A stretch of 64,000 nt of DNA from Chamaecrista fasciculata. Taxonomy: Eukaryota; Streptophyta; Magnoliopsida; Fabales; Fabaceae. The notes beneath the pieces are model-generated. The model was not told where the DNA came from. It saw only the letters and a list, made by a program, of their open reading frames with translations, and ran no database searches. This document shows positions 35,769 to 48,152 of the stretch, one piece after another. The DNA lies in assembly GCA_003254925.1 (NCBI GenBank), contig QANZ01032720.1:142904-206903 (forward strand), read 5' to 3'. Position numbers and translations under genes: made by a program. Position 1 is the stretch's first letter. The number at the start of each line of letters is the position of its first letter.

Positions 35769-38316
35769 ATGGATCGAGGACGAGGACGAAGCAGGCACAA
35801 TCCAGGCGCTAATTCTTCAATGCGATGGTCTCCACGTCCCACTGCTCAATCCAATCATCCTCACACCCCGGTAATTATCAATTTTCTTTATATTCTTCTC
35901 CTTTCCCTTTTTCTCTCTCTTTAATAACTTAATTGTTAAGCTAGTTTAAGTATCTGAAAATTAGTAACTTCAAGAGTAGACTGATCGAGAATGAGAGTAA
36001 TGAGTTTGTTGTACGATTGACCAACGATGCGTACAATGTTTTCCCTCTCTTTCCATATGGTGGTTCATTGAATTAATTGTGGGGTACGGTGGTGGTGAAG
36101 ATATACAAATGTTGTTTGGTTATGTTGTTTCATGATGCAGCTAAAGTCGTTTCTGAATATTTTCTATATTCATGGCTGAATATGTTGTATTACTTAATCT
36201 TACAGGTTAATCGGTACAAGTAAAGTAATCAAAACAAAAGCGTCTATGATATTAGGGGAGACAGATATCTAAGTGTTTTGTATCGTGTTGTTTCTATTTG
36301 TCGTTTTCTAAAGTCTACTATGCAAGCTTCATAATTTACTGAACTTAAATCTAACCAATTACTAATCCTTATTTTGACTCTAGGGTGTGCTTAGCAAAAG
36401 TATAATTGATCCATCGAAATTTTCATGTGATCAAATACTTAGGTCAATTTGAGTCCCTTATGTTGCACCCTTTTTCCAAGCAAATCCCAAAGCTCGTCAG
36501 GAAGCTGAATATTAAAATGTGGCCTTATCTGTAGGTTGGTGGACATGGACTATCTGGCAGTAATTCACGTCCAGTGAATGAAGGAAGAATAAATTCACAG
36601 CAAAATTCAGGCCATAGTTTTTCGTGGAGTCCTGTTCCTCAAACTCCATCACCTTACAATAAGCCACCCTCATCTTCATGCAAGGAGAGACAAGATGGAT
36701 CAATCAATGTGACAAGTTGTCGACCAGAGAAGAGCGTACCCAATGCTTTAAGTAATTGTTCAGAAGAATTGAACAAAACAGCTGCTTACCAACCAGCTAC
36801 TAAGAATACTCCTTTGTCATCTGCTCATTCTGGCTCAACATATTCTAGTACAAAAATTACTTGTGGGGGATTAAGCAAATCTAGTGATCTTGAAGAACTT
36901 CGATTTGATGCTTCTGAGAAGTTAAGAATTTCTGAGCCTCAGAGTGAGACTGAGGTCACTTCCAAACTGGGTGATTCAAAGGAACATTTGGGATGTAGTA
37001 ATCAATCAGCTAGCCATATACCAGACCAAACAGATCAACCGGCATTGGTTGATCCATTTGATATTTGCCCACCACCTAAGGGATCTGGAACAGTTGTTTT
37101 GAAACCTTCTTTACTTGTAAAGAATAGAGAAAGGAGGAATGAAACCAAACGCAGTATGGATACATTGAGTGGAAGTATAACAATATTAAGGCCTGGGATG
37201 GTACTTTTGAAGGGTTACATTACATTAAATGATCAGGTTCCGCATATGTTCTCTTTCATTTGTTTTCACAATTACATGTACTTTTTGTTACTATCATTCA
37301 TGAATTTCTTTAATACCTTTGTGTGCACATGTAGGTCAAAATAGTTAAAAGATGCCGGGAGTTGGGGCTTGGTCCCGGAGGATTCTACCAGCCTGGTTAT
37401 CGTGAAGGGACAAAACTGCATCTGAGGATGATGTGCCTGGGTAAAAACTGGGATCCTCAGACTAGTGAGTATGGAGACCTGCGGCCAATGGATGGAGCAA
37501 AGCCACCCAGCATTCCTGTTGAATTTCATCAACTCACTGAGAAAGCAATTAGGGATTCCCATACTCTGATAGTACAGGAGACTAAAACAAAAAATCCAGC
37601 GGAGACACTCCCACGGATGTCCTCCAACATATGTCTTGTAAATTTTTACTCACAAAATGGCCGGCTAGGTCTTCATCAGGTATATATTTAGTAAGGCTTT
37701 GTTTGTTCATAGTGCACCCCTCATATTTCAAGCATATAATGTTATGTTGTCACCAAATGCATGTATATTTTACCAATGGGGATTGAGTCTAGCCAGAGAG
37801 CCTAGTCTCACAACATGGTGATTGGTGAATCTATGTTCGAATCCCTTCTTAAAGAAGTGCTCACATTTAATTTAGTGCTCGACTACCTGTGGGAAACCCA
37901 AAAAAAATGCATGTAGATTTTGTGGTTTGCGTGTGCAAGTGTAGGGAAATTAAAATAAATCTCTGGTCTACCATTGCCTTTATGTTTATATTTGTAACAT
38001 GCCCAAGTACCCTTCACTCAACTGTGACTTTGTTTTGCAGGACAAGGATGAAAGTCAGGAAAGTCTACGTGAAGGCTTGCCAGTGGTTTCCTTCTCCATT
38101 GGAGACTCAGCTGAATTCCTGTATGGCGATGAAAGAGATGTTGAAAAGGCGAAAAACGTAAAACTAGAATCAGGAGATGTTTTGATCTTTGGTGGGACAT
38201 CTAGACATATATTTCATGGTGTTTCTGCTATTCATCCAAACACTGCCCCCAAGCTTCTGCTGGAAGGAACAAACCTACGCCCAGGACGACTCAACCTTAC
38301 TTTCAGACAGTACTAA
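35769..38316 (+). CDS. ALKBH1: ALKBH1-type 2-oxoglutarate/Fe(II) dioxygenase
   Basis: Exons 35769-35870, 36535-37236, 37335-37679 and 38041-38316, 1425 nt, 474 aa. Start MDRGRGRSRHNPG gives an RG-rich, disordered N-terminus; the Ser-rich low-complexity region continues to about residue 200. The AlkB fold follows. LRPGMVLLKGYI starts it, and MSSNICLVNFY with GRLGLHQDKDES gives the iron ligands His 382 and Asp 384, which straddle the last intron. HIFHGV supplies the distal His (about 442), and RPGRLNLTFRQ at the C-terminus binds 2-oxoglutarate. All catalytic residues are present. The family demethylates nucleic acids (DNA 6mA or RNA/tRNA, depending on the member). Intron 3 holds a SINE. Closest to the plant ALKBH1D-like group, by memory. 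Confidence 0.9.
37772..37904 (+). mobile_element. SINE in the last ALKBH1 intron, 133 bp
   Basis: Contains a B-box-like TGTTCGAATCCC and an A-box-like stretch near GAGTCTAGCCAGAG, and ends in a short A tract. A 17 bp target duplication, AAATGCATGTATATTTT (37755-37771) and AAATGCATGTAGATTTT (37905-37921), with one mismatch. Different body from the SINE at 32492. Confidence 0.85.
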
Positions 38317-39544
38317 ATGCTGACCTATATATATATATATCTACATTCGATTGCTGGGGGTATATTTTACTGTTATATGTTCTGAAGATATACTTGTTGT
38401 ATTGCATTCTAATTGCTATATTAGTTTAGCCATTTTGGTTCCAGCAATCTTGAATATGTTGGTCATTTTATGTTTATAATACCTCACGATCTCTTTGAGG
38501 ATTTATGAGAGTAATTTATATATTCCACAAAAAAATCCTCACATCAATAAGAAGATTCAAACCTTCGCCCTTATAGGATAAGAACCCGAACTTTAACTAA
38601 TTGTGTTACTTTTTATTGGCTATTTTTATATTTTCTTTATACCTTAAAATGCTGTATTGTCTTTGCCTACAGATGGAAGTTTTAATAACGCTAACGTAAA
38701 GGGATAAAATAACACTCCAATGAGTTGATTCTAGTTTCACTTTTACATTTTTCCCAAAATAATATAATAACAATAAAGTTTGGCGTGGCTTTATTTGTTC
38801 AGAGCATTGCTTTTGTTGGTTGTAAGTTGTAAGCACGCAACTAATTTAAATTCTTCGATACATATGGCATTGGTAGATGGCCTGCCAGACTGTAGAGCTG
38901 GTAAATTCTTACGGGTAATTTTATAATAAAAAAATTGAATTTTTATTTTTTCTCTTTAATGATAGACTTGGATTTTAAAACATTAATTTTCGAGTTATTA
39001 GAATAAGATACACTGCTAACTTTTCTGTTATCTAACTTTAAAACATTAATTTAAGGCAATGCATCGGTTGATCCAATTTTAAAGGCAAATATATACATAC
39101 ATATATATATTGTGATTTTTGAGCTCTTACTTTTAACGGCAAATGAATTCAAATTAAGATTCAACAGATTGTCAAGAAGGTTTTAATTATTCGTTCTTTG
39201 TCTTTTGATTGATAAAGTTAAATGTAATTTTCTTCAACATCTGAAATTGCATAAAAAATGGTTACATCTCAAAACACTCCACCACCCTATATCTCACTCT
39301 CATATTTAGTTTACCTATAACTTACATGTTGAGTCCATAAATTACCCATACTTTTTAGTGACATTTGGCAGACCTCCCTATTATTTCCCTTCAACTTTGG
39401 ACACCACTCATTTGGCTGCCAAACTTCAACAGCATTTACACCAAAACACGGTTAGTTCATCTTATAAACCTTTATTTTATGACCAAAGTACAACATCTAC
39501 CATCACCCTAACTATTATCATTCTCACCCCAAAGAATAAACCTA
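38317..39544. other. ALKBH1 3' UTR and intergenic DNA
   Basis: The 3' UTR probably covers the first few hundred bases. At about 38525-38610 there are weak tRNA-like boxes on the minus strand (TTAGTTAAAGTT and GGTTTGAATC), perhaps an old SINE without clear ends. Confidence 0.4.
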
Positions 39545-39792
39545 TTTTTTAGTCCTTGAACTTGTCTCAAAACTGCAATTTAGTCCCAGTCCCTAGATAT
39601 TAAAAAAAACTCTTTTTAATCCTTGATTTTTTTTTTTAACAAATGTAAACTATTTGGTCCCTGAAACTTTATCCTTAGTGACTATATTATTTATGTTTAT
39701 AAGAAATCAATTATCAAAAAATATATTTTTAATATCTAGAGATTAAATCATAATTTTGAGACAAATTTAAGGATTAAAAAGTAGATTTTCTC
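39545..39792. mobile_element. GAGAAAA-type MITE, about 250 bp
   Basis: Left 'TTTTTTAGTCCTTGAACTTG', right 'AAGGATTAAAAAGTAGATTTTC', with the shared inner tract CTCAAAACTGCAATTTAGTC. Lies upstream of MIR164. Confidence 0.55.
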
Positions 39793-39959
39793 CACCCCAA
39801 AAGAAAAGAAAAGTAAATCCAACATAATTATACTATATTACTATGCATCCCATTATATATTTTGCCGATGGTCTTCTTCTCCTTCATGAGGTGTCACTAT
39901 TTAAAGAAGTAGCAAAGAATGATATGAGCATGATTGCATGAAGAACACAACAGGGGGAG

Positions 39960-40125
39960 GCTGAGCCATGCTGGAGAAGCAGGGCACATGCTTGGACTAT
40001 ATATATGTGTGTGTATATATATATATGTATGTATCATGTATGTATATATATATATATGTCCTTGTGTATATATATATTTATCATCTGAATTCTGAGCATG
40101 TGCCCTGGCTCTCCACCATGATTCC
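39960..40125 (+). ncRNA. MIR164: MIR164 precursor
   Basis: The 5' arm at 39972-39992 reads TGGAGAAGCAGGGCACATGC followed by T, the miR164 sequence with the less common ACAUGCU end. The 3' arm star at 40097-40117 is CATGTGCCCTGGCTCTCCAC followed by C, placed to leave 2-nt 3' overhangs. The arms pair over about 30 bp with about four mismatches; the loop is (TA)n-rich. miR164 represses NAC transcription factors of the CUC/NAM type, which set organ boundaries and affect root branching and senescence. A TATA-like TTATATATTTT lies at about 39852. Confidence 0.93.
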
Positions 40126-40249
40126 TCTCCCTATCATTTTCATCTTTTTGAGATGATATCACAAGTTCTGTTAAATGAATCTGCCACCCCAAGGTTAGTT
40201 TTCTTCACTTCTTTCATGAGATTTTCATCCAGTGTTTTTCAGTTATTAG

Positions 40250-40493
40250 TAAACCTATAAATTGGTTCCCGAAAGATACACAAGTTGAGAAATCAGTCCC
40301 TTTACACATTTTGATCCTTGAAAGTCATGGAACCAATGTACTTGCTTTAGTCGTTTTGTGTCTGAAAGTTAGTTCCTAAAAAATGGACTTAATGAATTAA
40401 AGCGTATTGACTCTATAACTTCAGTGACTAAAATGTGTAAATTACAGTATCAGTGTGTGTGTCTTTTAGGAACCAAATTGTTTGTTTACTCTT
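40250..40493. mobile_element. Family C MITE remnant
   Basis: Left 'AGTAAACCTATAAATTGG', right 'CCAAATTGTTTGTTTACTC'. Inverted ends with the same inner tracts as 34103-34389. Target duplication not clear. Confidence 0.6.
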
Positions 40494-40834
40494 GTATATT
40501 TGACTAGGTATGATCTTTGGTATCAAAGTATAGGTTGACACCATTTTGCATAGTTCCACCTACATATATATGAAGTTTAAGCTTGGTTTAACGTTCTTAA
40601 ATAGCATGATGATATTTAATACTTAATATATGAGGATATGTGAGATTACTTTGTACCAAATGACTCCTCAATAAGAGAGTCTTATTTTATTATGTTACAC
40701 ACAATAAGATTATGCATATCACAATGCATTTTCAAGTAGAGCAGGCCAAACTGATATTACCAATGCCGGGCTCTACCACAATAAATAAATTTTAATTTAA
40801 CAATTACAACAGAGGAATCATAAATAATTGAGAA

Positions 40835-41065
40835 AACCTGTTTTTCGGTCCATGAGTTTGACTCAAAACTACGATTTAGTCCCTAGATATTAGAAATACA
40901 CTTTTTGATCTGATTTTTTTTTTTTACAAATGTCAACTATTTAGCCCCTAAAATGTTATCTGTATGGACTAAATAGTTGATGTTTGTAAGAAAAACAAAG
41001 ACCAAAAGGTGTATTTCTAATAATACCCAGGGACTAAATCATAGTTTTGAGATAAATTTATAGAC
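40835..41065. mobile_element. GAGAAAACC-type MITE, right end decayed
   Basis: Left 'GAGAAAACCTGTTTTTCGGT', inner arms ACTACGATTTAGTCCCTAG and its inverse 'CAGGGACTAAATCATAG'. Just downstream of the DUF936 stop codon. Confidence 0.55.
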
Positions 41066-41089
41066 AACATAAGTTTACAGTCATATATT

Positions 41090-44000
41090 TCAAGATCGTT
41101 TCTCCAAAGCTGATGCTGCAGAACCAACATGAACAAGCAAGCAGGAATAAACTTTTTGCTTCAATCTTTCAACAGTCTCCTCCATCTCCATGTCTTCACT
41201 TTCTGAGTCTAAATTGCTTCTTAGCTTGTCTAGCCACTCCTTTGAATTCTTAAGGTTGGATAAAGTGAGAGCAATATCCTTAGTACTATCCTTAGAAAAC
41301 CCAGAATCCAATGTCTTTTCTAAGTACTTCAGAAACCATGATCTTGTCTCCTTTATGAGGATTTGTGTCAGCTCTTTTGTCTCTTTTAGACCATCCCCTT
41401 TGGCCCATTCTAGCTTCTCAATCACTGGCAATTCTGTTGGAGGTTGTTTTGGAGACTTTGATGTTGTTGTTTTGTTATCTGGGATTAAGGTGGCCTTTTT
41501 GCCAGATTTTGCTGTTTTTGCATGTAATTTGTCTTTTAATTGATGTGTTGTGGCATTTTTTTGGTCCATGAGATTTTGGAGAGCAAAGAAATTGTTCATA
41601 GTGGGATGGGGGTTCTCTGATGCTGCAGAAGAACACAGAGTGGCGAACATACTGAAAGAGAAATATGGAGAAAATAACTAAAATGGAAACTTAGGTGGTA
41701 ACATTTTTTCAAGAATTTAAAATTTATGTGCTCTATATTGGTATTGATTTTTTTAGAGTAAATTGACGATTTAGTCACTAAAAGATGACAAATATCTCAA
41801 TTGAGTCTCTAAAAGATGAAATTATACGATTTAGTCTTTAAAAAATGCAATTACATTAAATCTGATCTTTTTGTTAGAAAATCAATCAAAATTTAATAGC
41901 AAATCTCATGTAGTTTTAAATTTTGTTATAAATGATCAAGGTTAAAAAAAATCTTATTTGTTGTTAAAATTAAATTAATGTTTTAGTAAAAGGACCAAAT
42001 TGATTGTAATTGCATCTTTCAGGGACTAAATTGAGGTATTCGTCATTTTTAGGGACAAATCACTAATTTACTCTTATATATATATATATAGGTTTGAAAA
42101 TCCTTAAAGGGTTAGAGTATTTGCATAGAAATGCCGTCTTAAGCTAAATATGGCAAAAAGCACCACAAAATCCACTTGTTCTTTTCCCCCCTCTAATAAT
42201 TGATACTGAGTTTGTTGCTTCCATGAATGGGTAAAATCATTTGAGATAAGCTTGGATTAAGAAGGAGAAGAGATGTGAAGCACCAGCTCATGAATAATTT
42301 TATTATGATTTCCAACAAAAAAAGGAAATGTGTAAATCAAACTTTCTCTTGTCCATTCTTCTCAATGCATATCCTTAGCTACATAATTTTCCAAAATTTA
42401 GATCAAAAGCTTGAAGTACCTTAGGCACCTGACAAGGGTTGCTGCTGCAGATGCTTCTCTTTGAGCTTCAAATGCAACTAGAGAAGCTAAATGTTTCCTT
42501 CTAAGCATCCCCTTGAAAAATTGACAAGAAGGCAATGAAGAACAGGAAACGAGTTAACAAAATTTCCAAGAAAAATAATAAATCATGCGAATATGTTGGT
42601 GCAATAGTTTATACAACTGTACTATCTAGTAACAAGACAAAGATAAGATGAAATATGGTTTGATATGCTACTAGAAAGAGTAATGGGATGTTTGAATTCG
42701 GTAGAACGGAAGAGGAGGGGAGGTCAAATTCTAAGATTTGTTTTCCTTTCTTTCTGTATCTCTCTCTTTGATTCAACTCAATCTTAAATATAGAGTAAAC
42801 ATATAAATTGATCCCTGGAAGTTAACCATTCAATTTCTGAAAGTCCAGTTCACACTTTCTAACGACTGAAAATCATGGAACAATTACATTCTAGTCCTTT
42901 TGTTCCTACAAGTTAGTCCCTATAAAATAGGCTTAAGGGACTAAACAGTATTGTCTCAACGACTTTTAAAGACAAAGTGTTTAATCTAGACTTTTAAGGG
43001 ATTGAGTTGTTAGCTTGTGTAGTTTTCAAGAACCAAATTGTATGTTTACTCTTAAGTATATGTTAAGGGATTAGGATGCAATGCACCTTTCCAGGCTTCA
43101 AGAGGCTGCGAGGCAAAGAAGACCATCGAATCGCCTCTGATGTATAGCCTTTAGAGAAAGAGTTCAAGTTCAAATTCTCCTGTTTGATAAAACTGTGTTT
43201 GGTGGAAATGCTCTTAGAAGATGGCATTACAATACTCTCTTGAATAATGGACTGAGAAGTCTCTTGCTTTGTTGAAATCCCTTCGGGTCGATTTCGTGTC
43301 GGAGTCATTGGACGTACCTGTGATGTTAAAACCATCCATTGTCATTTCATGGTTGGATTTATAAGCACAGAATAAACTCAGCATAAATTTGGTTACAGCA
43401 GTTACTATACACCATGCAGATATAAAATTCCTAATCTGCCATACCTACAGAAAGAAATATCAAGTCCAAAAACATAAGTCTTCAAGAATTCTAACCCAAG
43501 GCAAAAGTCTTACCTTACCTTTAATTTCTTGTTGCTTTCCTTTTTCTGACCAAACTTTTTTCCCTCCTCCACCATTCTCTAAATCATTTCCCTTGCTTCC
43601 TCCATTACTATCTGATCCATTCATCTTCACTGACACTAAAACACCCTGCATATACCTTGATGCAACACCACCCTTTTCCTCCTTTATAACAACCTTCTTC
43701 CTTAAGCTTGGATTCTCTTTAACTCCTTCGATTTCGGGTTGTACCGGAACCTGTATAACACAGTAGGAAATGGATGATTTCTATTGATTGTATGATTTGA
43801 CATATATACAAGTGTTTGTAATCTGAGAGAATAAAATAAAATCCTATCAGATTCTAATAGATAGAGTCTAAATTTAAAAATTTAAACTTTATCACACCCT
43901 ATCTTATAGATTTGAGAGAATATACACTTTAAAAAGAAAAATATACACTAAAATTTGGGATTGTGCTATTAACCTGTGATGGATCCAACATCTGCATCAA

Positions 44001-44357
44001 ATCTTTAGGATTCCCCACAAAAGGGTGCCTTCCGGGAATTGGCCTAACCCCAACAAGAATAGGAACTTGTGTTTTTGCATAATCTTCCATTTTGTCCACA
44101 TAGAAGAATTGACCAAGCTGCAACTTATTGTTCAAGATTAGTTCACTGTCTTCTTTAGATAGTGAGGCATAGGTTGCATGAGAAGAGTCAGAGACTTTTA
44201 TGAAGAAGCCTTGGTTAGGCCATAGTTCAGACCCACTTAAGGCAGGCACAATGCTGATCACCTGTAGAAGGACCGATCGGTGTTCCCCGAGAACTTTTAT
44301 GTCGGAGTTCTTAGTTTTCAGAAGTTTCAGTAGAACTCCAGGTGTGAGGGATGCCAT
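41090..44357 (-). CDS. DUF936 family protein
   Basis: Exons: complement of 41090-41651, 42420-42511, 43087-43317, 43514-43750 and 43974-44357, 1506 nt, 501 aa, all junctions in frame. Starts [13 protein letters not shown] at 44357; the upstream open stretch lacks this family's start and is probably leader. Exon 1 is the conserved DUF936 core (an OB-like region with [27 protein letters not shown] and [13 protein letters not shown]). A Ser/Lys-rich middle follows. The C-terminus is helical, acidic and basic by turns ([20 protein letters not shown]) and may form a coiled coil. The function is unknown. The exon 2 donor has two tandem candidates (GTAAGGTAAG); only the second keeps frame. Confidence 0.85.
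41757..42071. mobile_element. Family C MITE upstream of DUF936 exon 5
   Basis: Left 'GAGTAAATTGACGATTTAGT', right 'ACTAATTTACTC'. Lies in intron 4 (41652-42419). No convincing target duplication. Confidence 0.65.
42793..43051. mobile_element. Family C MITE in DUF936 intron 3, 259 bp
   Basis: Ends GAGTAAACATATAAATTG and its near-inverse. 9 bp target duplication TTAAATATA (42784-42792) and TTAAGTATA (43052-43060) with one mismatch. Confidence 0.8.
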
Positions 44358-44485
44358 TATTATTCTCCTCCTCCTTCTTCTAGTTTTGTTCAATGCTCTA
44401 GCTGTTTGTTTGATGTTTTTTTGTTCTTGAGATGTTTGTAAAAGTCCAAATATCATGTATGAGACATTGAAGAAGAGGATAATAA

Positions 44486-44842
44486 ATGCTAAAATGCACA
44501 AAATTTCCTTGAACTTTAGTCACTGTGCAAAAAATCTCCTGAACTTTGAAATGTGACAATAGACACCTAAACTTTTAATTTTGTGCAAATAACCTCTTTC
44601 TTAAGACTTTCATGAAAAAAAAATCTTTTTTGTTTTCTATTGTCAATTACAATAATAGCTACTTTTAAGTTTGGATCTATATAAAATGCATCAACATCAT
44701 AAAATTACAAAGAAATTTGTCTTTTTTTTAAAAAAATCTTAATAAAAGGGGTTATTTGCACAGAATTAAAAGTTCCAGAGGTCTTTCATCACTTTTGTGC
44801 ATAATACCTAAAATTCAAAGGGGGGTTTTATACATTTTAGCC
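44486..44842. mobile_element. Family D inverted-repeat element
   Basis: Left GCTAAAATGCACAAAATTTC, right 'GGTTTTATACATTTTAGC'. Lies just upstream of the DUF936 start codon, possibly in a 5' UTR intron. Confidence 0.65.
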
Positions 44843-47800
44843 ATGCTTAATAGATTCTTAGGTTTTTGCTATTGAATTGAACAAAACAATAACATAATGG
44901 GTATCTCTAACAACTTAGCATTATATCATTAATCTACTTGAGAAATTTTCTTCACATGCCATATTTCTATTATGAAGAACTTTTTATCAAACACATAGAA
45001 AGCTATATTTAAGGTATGTTTGGATCATTGGATGGGAGATGTATAATGGAGTGAATGAAATTCTTTATTGAAATATTTTCCTTCAACTAACCCACCAACA
45101 CCAAAGTTTTCCCAAACAAGAGGAATTGAAGGAAAGTAAATTATCATTTAAATATCCCTTCACCTTCCATTTCCTTTGGATTTCTTGCTGCCTAAGTTTT
45201 TTTTCCCATCAAAGACAGAAAACTGCATATATATATATATATTGATTATGAAGGGAAACAGTCACAGTACAGCAAGAGAAAACTGCATATTAAATGAACA
45301 AATATTTTGACTCATGTGGGATCCTCAGAATATGAAGATTGAATGAAGCAGAAAAAGATTTCATCTGGAGTGGAATAAAAAAAAAAGTAGAAAACTAAGA
45401 AGAAAACAGAGTAATATATATACAGATAAAATGAATAATAATAATAATAATAATAACAAAATAATGGTACCTGAGGGTCATAGAAGAGACAAAGAACACT
45501 GTACAAGAGATGAAATCTTGTGATGAGAGAGAGAGAGATGAGAATTGAGAAGCTACAAAGATTCCATAGAGAGAGAATATGATTATTGCTTCGCCAATGG
45601 ATTAACCAAGCAACATCTAAAAGCTTTGCATGTTAGGCACGTAACCATCAGATTCTCTTGGCTTCAAAACCAAGAGACACCACTCAATAAATTACTCAGT
45701 ACAAAATTTCTTAATTGGATCCTTCTAACGTGCCAGGGCACATGTTAAGGTTTTTTTTATTGATCAAGTGAGTTTTCAAACATAAAAAATTATCTTTTAA
45801 ATGAATTTTCATAGATTTCAAGATATGATATGCTCTACTAACCAATCAGAAGAAACTTTAAAATGTGCCCTAAGGGCACATGTTAGATAAATCCAGATAT
45901 CAATTAATTTATTTAAAAAAAAAAAACATATATATATCGACCGCCTATTTTATATTTTGAGAAAATTTATGATTTGATATTTAAATTTATACCAAATCAA
46001 AAAATTAGTTCTTGAAATATATGATTTAGTTTATGAAATATCACAATTCTTAACAATTTGATCCTTAAATTTGAATTAATTTAGTCTATGAAATATTGAA
46101 TTTATAATTTTTTTTATTCTTAATTTTGTATTGAATTTGTATGTTTTTCTTAAATTTGACCAAATGATCAACTCCTTGACAATTAAAATGTTTTAGAAAT
46201 CGAGTTGTATATATTGATTATTCAGAATTTGATTCATTAACTTGGTACAAAATTCAAAATTAAAAAATAATTTTTATTTTATACTTTAATTTTCAAGAAA
46301 TAATAATACCTTTTGGTAGAAATAGAATGGGGCTGAATGTGGTGACATTTCGTTTCAAGTTAGAGGGAGTGTGAACATTGAGAAAGGTAAGGATATTGGC
46401 ATGTCCATTTCATTTCGTGAGTGCGTGGTGGTGTCATCATTAAAAAAATAAAATAAGAAAAAAAAAATACTTTCGATTAAGCAGACCATAGAATCATTTT
46501 TTAATCAGTGCCCTAAACTCCTAATAACAAGGACTAAGGTATATAGAGAATTGAAAATGTAATCAAAATGAATATTATTATTTTATTACTTTTTGAAATG
46601 AAAGTTGGATTACTCTTAACCCTATATGAAATATAGAGTTCTCTATTTCATATATTTTAACCAAAGCAGTACTATTTGAAAAAATCTTACATGGTAGTTG
46701 TTATTTTTACATCTCTGACAACTCAGAAAACAATAAGATAAAATGTAAAATAATGCTAGTTCTTTTTTAAGTATATCAGTATTAAAAAGTTTAAAAGATT
46801 TATATATATATATAATAATGTGTCATGTTTTATACAACAATCAACACCAACCAAAACATTTTCCTACTAGGTGAGTTCAATTATATGGATCATCTGACGC
46901 CAATATATTCTATTTTTACACATGTCAACCGTATAGATAATTTTTTCTGAATAGTTTCTTGTATAGTTTTTTTTTTGTTTTCCCTTTTCCCGGATTATAA
47001 GATTTTCTATCATTTGGTCAACTATGCGTACTGGGCCTCTAAAAGTCTTCTTTGCACATGTCCGAACCACCTAAGGCGTGTTTCGACTAATTTCTCAACG
47101 ATAGATGCTACACCAACCTCCTCTATGATGACCCCATTCTTGATCTTATCCTTAATTAATACTATAATCACACATCCAACGAAACATTCTCATCTCAGTC
47201 ACATTGAATTTCTGCTCATGACCTCATTCCTGATCTCACTAGTCATGTTCTATATTTTTAAAAAAAGTTATCAAGTCAATATATGTATCCATATGTTTCA
47301 TAAGTCACTAATTTGTTCTTCCTCGAAATTTACATGGCAGTGGGATTTGATAAATTACCAACAAAATCGCTCCAAAAAAGCTGAAAAAAAAAGAAAAGAA
47401 TAAATAAATACTTTGTCTTTTTGTGTGATGAACTTATGTGCTCACACCTCAGTGTAAACATATGACATGTAGTGGCACTAAGGAAGTATCTTAAAAAAGG
47501 AAATATAATCATATAATGTGGAATTTAAAAAGCCATTTACATATCAATTTTATTGAGAATTTAGCAACAAACACTCAACTACATGTAATCTATACCCCAA
47601 ATGATTTTTCACCAACGGTCGCTTTGCACCTATGGAGATGTTGAAAGTAGAACGGATCCTCTAAAGTTAGAACTTTTTAAGAATATGCATATAAACTAGT
47701 CTAGTTAACAATTCAATTCTTGAAAACTCAATTTATAATTTTTAGTATTTAAAAATTGTAAAATTATTACATACAAGTCTTTTTGTCTTTACAAATTAAT

Positions 47801-48152
47801 CTCTGAAAATGAGTTTAAACAACTAAATTATAGTGTCCTTACATATAAATTTTTAAGAATATACATATAAATATGTCCTTACAAATTAATACATACAAGT
47901 TTAAATTATATTGCCTTCAACGACTAAAATGCGTAAATTAGACTTTTAAGGACTGAATTGACAACTCATGTATCTTTCAAGGATCAAACTGTGTTTACTT
48001 ATTTTTTAAAATTTCTTGAAGTTCCCTATATGGCTCATAGCCAGATAGTCATTGGTCTATAATCTAAATAATATAAAAATAGTGTGCTTGTGTATAAGAA
48101 GAAACTTCAAAAAATATAAGAAATCTTAACTTCAGAAGATTACAAGGAAAGA
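44843..48152. other. Intergenic between DUF936 and ABCB
   Basis: A donor-like CAG|GTACC at about 45471 (minus) may end a DUF936 5' UTR exon. An (AAT)n microsatellite lies at about 45431-45456. AGGGCACATGTTA recurs at about 45737 and 45873. A decayed family C element lies at about 47690-48000. ORFs here look random. Confidence 0.45.

Noticed and set aside
37830..37850. tRNA-like B box in the ALKBH1 intron
   Set aside because: Part of a SINE with target duplication; no acceptor stem.
43389..43766. 125-codon plus-strand ORF
   Set aside because: Antisense to DUF936 exon 2 and built of its complement; no start context.
44200..44501. N-terminal extension of DUF936 upstream of 44357
   Set aside because: The frame is open, but [13 protein letters not shown] is the usual family start and the upstream part is Arg-rich leader.
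45725..45890. Second miR164-like site (AGGGCACATG)
   Set aside because: Only about 10 bases agree and no hairpin arm pairs with it; it is a short repeat.
46975..47403. 142-codon ORF between DUF936 and ABCB
   Set aside because: No recognisable domain, no splice or promoter context, AT-rich and stop-poor by chance.
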